A DNA stretch of 28,395 nt, taken from Anaeromyces robustus. Its lineage: Eukaryota > Neocallimastigomycota > Neocallimastigomycetes > Neocallimastigales > Neocallimastigaceae. Numbering within the stretch: position 1 is the stretch's first letter; the number at the start of each line of letters is the position of its first letter. Positions 27,364 through 28,395 of this stretch are shown in pieces. The notes under the pieces were generated by a model. That model had not been told where the DNA came from. It saw only the letters and a list, made by a program, of their open reading frames with translations, and searched no databases. Where the stretch lies: NCBI GenBank assembly GCA_002104895.1, contig MCFG01000573.1, forward strand, positions 1-28,395, given 5' to 3'. The position numbers and the translations under genes were made by a program.

Positions 27364-28395
27364 ATGGTACGAAATTTTTATAATAGTAACGAAAATAGCA
27401 ATGTTTTTGTTCGTGGATTCCGCTGTTATGGAACTGATATTAACAACACTAGCATTATCTTCATCAATGGCCTTCACTCATGGACCAATGCATATATGAT
27501 GGATTTTCTGGAATCAAATCTTAAGGAATTCAATAAGTACATTCTTTCAGTTAAACGATCTATGTGTTCTAGAGGTTGGTATTTTAGGATCAAAGTTTTA
27601 TCATCTGACTTTAAATTCGATGATTTCAAAAAGAAATTTGTATCATATATCTCAAATGCTAGCTTGTCGTATAGTAATTGCACTCATTATATTCGTAAAA
27701 GGTCACTTCAACAGATCAGAAATCAACTATTTTCTCCTTCAACAAACTTTAATGATTCAATTAATAACCAAAGTAATTCTACAACAAACTTAAATGATTC
27801 AATTAATAACCAAAGTAAGTCTACAACAAACTTAAATGATTCAATCAATAACCAAAGAAATTCTACAACAAACTTAAATGATTCAATTAATAACCAAAGT
27901 AATTCTACTACAACATCCTCACAATCTAATACTTCAGATTCTTTCCAACGCAACTCATTAGTTAGTATACACTCTAATCTCAACACTCTTAATTCTATCA
28001 AAGATAAGTTTACTTTTTGTCTCAGTTGGAATACCAATGGATGGAACCACGAAAAGAAAGATAGTATCGAATACTTTATCACATTATTCAAACCTCTTTT
28101 TCTCTGTTTTCAAGAAACAAAGAACGGTTCTGGTGCCAATAGTAGTCAACCATGTAAAGTCACTATTCCCAATTACCGATATTTTGTTAGAAGAGCCGTT
28201 GATAGTATTCCAGGCATGAGAGGTTTATTTTTAGGTTATCATAAATCTTGTCAAGCAATACTTGAAGAGAATTCATTTAATTACATTATTTCCTTAACTA
28301 ATTATAATATATACGACTCTAAATGCTCTGTTGGAAATGTATATATCCCTGTCAGCTCTCATTCTACACAAGTGAAGTGTGCTTTAGCAGAAAGT
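27364..28395 (+). CDS. LINE ORF with apurinic-type endonuclease domain, 3' part outside the window
   Basis: 344 codons are open to the window edge with no stop. Residues 1-110 form an N-terminal domain of unknown identity; a TSIIFINGLHSWTN strand-helix start could be an RRM-like fold, a weak inference. Residues 127-182 are four copies of a 14-aa Asn/Ser/Thr repeat (42 bp each, 27742-27909). Residues from about 216 match the endonuclease/exonuclease/phosphatase fold: FCLSWNTNGW (metal-site Asn), PLFLCFQETKNG (catalytic Glu251), GMRGLFLGYHKSC and GNVYIPVSS. In LINEs this domain nicks target DNA for target-primed reverse transcription. The reverse transcriptase is expected downstream. The first ATG after an in-frame stop is used. 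Minus-strand frames at 27474-27683 and 27723-28091 and a plus frame at 28037-28219 are shadows. Confidence 0.85.
   Translation, partial: MVRNFYNSNENSNVFVRGFRCYGTDINNTSIIFINGLHSWTNAYMMDFLESNLKEFNKYILSVKRSMCSRGWYFRIKVLSSDFKFDDFKKKFVSYISNASLSYSNCTHYIRKRSLQQIRNQLFSPSTNFNDSINNQSNSTTNLNDSINNQSKSTTNLNDSINNQRNSTTNLNDSINNQSNSTTTSSQSNTSDSFQRNSLVSIHSNLNTLNSIKDKFTFCLSWNTNGWNHEKKDSIEYFITLFKPLFLCFQETKNGSGANSSQPCKVTIPNYRYFVRRAVDSIPGMRGLFLGYHKSCQAILEENSFNYIISLTNYNIYDSKCSVGNVYIPVSSHSTQVKCALAES
27742..27909 (+). repeat. Four 42-bp in-frame repeats in the LINE ORF
   Basis: Each unit encodes a variant of TNLNDSINNQSNST. Copies differ at a few positions (F for L, K for N, R for S). They form a low-complexity linker between the N-terminal domain and the endonuclease. 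Confidence 0.9.

Larger units (their letters stand above)
26519..28395 (+). mobile_element. Non-LTR retrotransposon (LINE), 5' part, truncated by the window edge
   Basis: It comprises two 5' repeat units, a leader (27013-27363) and an ORF with an AP-type endonuclease domain, open at the right edge. Reverse transcriptase should follow outside the window. The intact ORF and nearly identical monomers suggest a recent insertion. The left boundary is uncertain and may lie in 26160-26518. Confidence 0.7.

Overview
The window is very AT-rich nuclear DNA with endless A/T homopolymers and (AAAT)n, (ATT)n and (ATATT)n tracts, compact genes, short GT-AG introns and A/T-ending codons. This composition, together with a GPI-type CotH protein, a secreted leucine-rich-repeat (LRR) protein carrying hevein-type chitin-binding domains, and asparagine-rich retroelement proteins, points to an anaerobic gut fungus (Neocallimastigomycota: Neocallimastix, Piromyces, Anaeromyces or relatives). 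The assignment is inference from composition and gene content; I cannot name the species.

Layout. 1-~2065: the 5' end of an LTR retrotransposon on the minus strand, with a likely LTR on the right, a gag ORF (225-1337), and a retropepsin fragment running off the left edge in another frame. A classical -1 frameshift cassette sits on the gag stop codon. ~2066-6106: simple-sequence intergenic DNA. 6107-8248: a two-exon CotH gene (signal peptide exon, CotH domain, GPI-type tail). 8249-13858: intergenic DNA with a long palindrome, a hairpin, a 41-bp minisatellite and AAAT tracts. 13859-19917: a 20-exon gene of 1043 codons. Nearly every exon encodes one LRR, all 19 introns are phase 2, and the last exon encodes seven type-1 chitin-binding domains. 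19918-24659: intergenic DNA with a (ATT)~79 tract, AAAT tracts and two hairpins. 24660-25709: an intronless aldose 1-epimerase (galactose mutarotase). 25710-26518: intergenic. 26519-27012: two copies of a 247-bp unit with strong stems. 27364-end: the 5' part of a non-LTR (LINE) retrotransposon ORF with an AP-type endonuclease domain, still open at the window edge.

The host genes do not form one pathway. CotH and the LRR/chitin-binding protein are both predicted to be exported and act at the cell surface or outside the cell; the epimerase is a cytosolic sugar enzyme. Most notable are the LRR gene's exon-per-repeat structure, in which almost every donor site also supplies an immediate in-frame stop if the intron is kept; the gag frameshift cassette; and the structured 247-bp repeats in front of the LINE. 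Exon boundaries were derived by hand from reading frame and GT-AG sites and lack transcript support.
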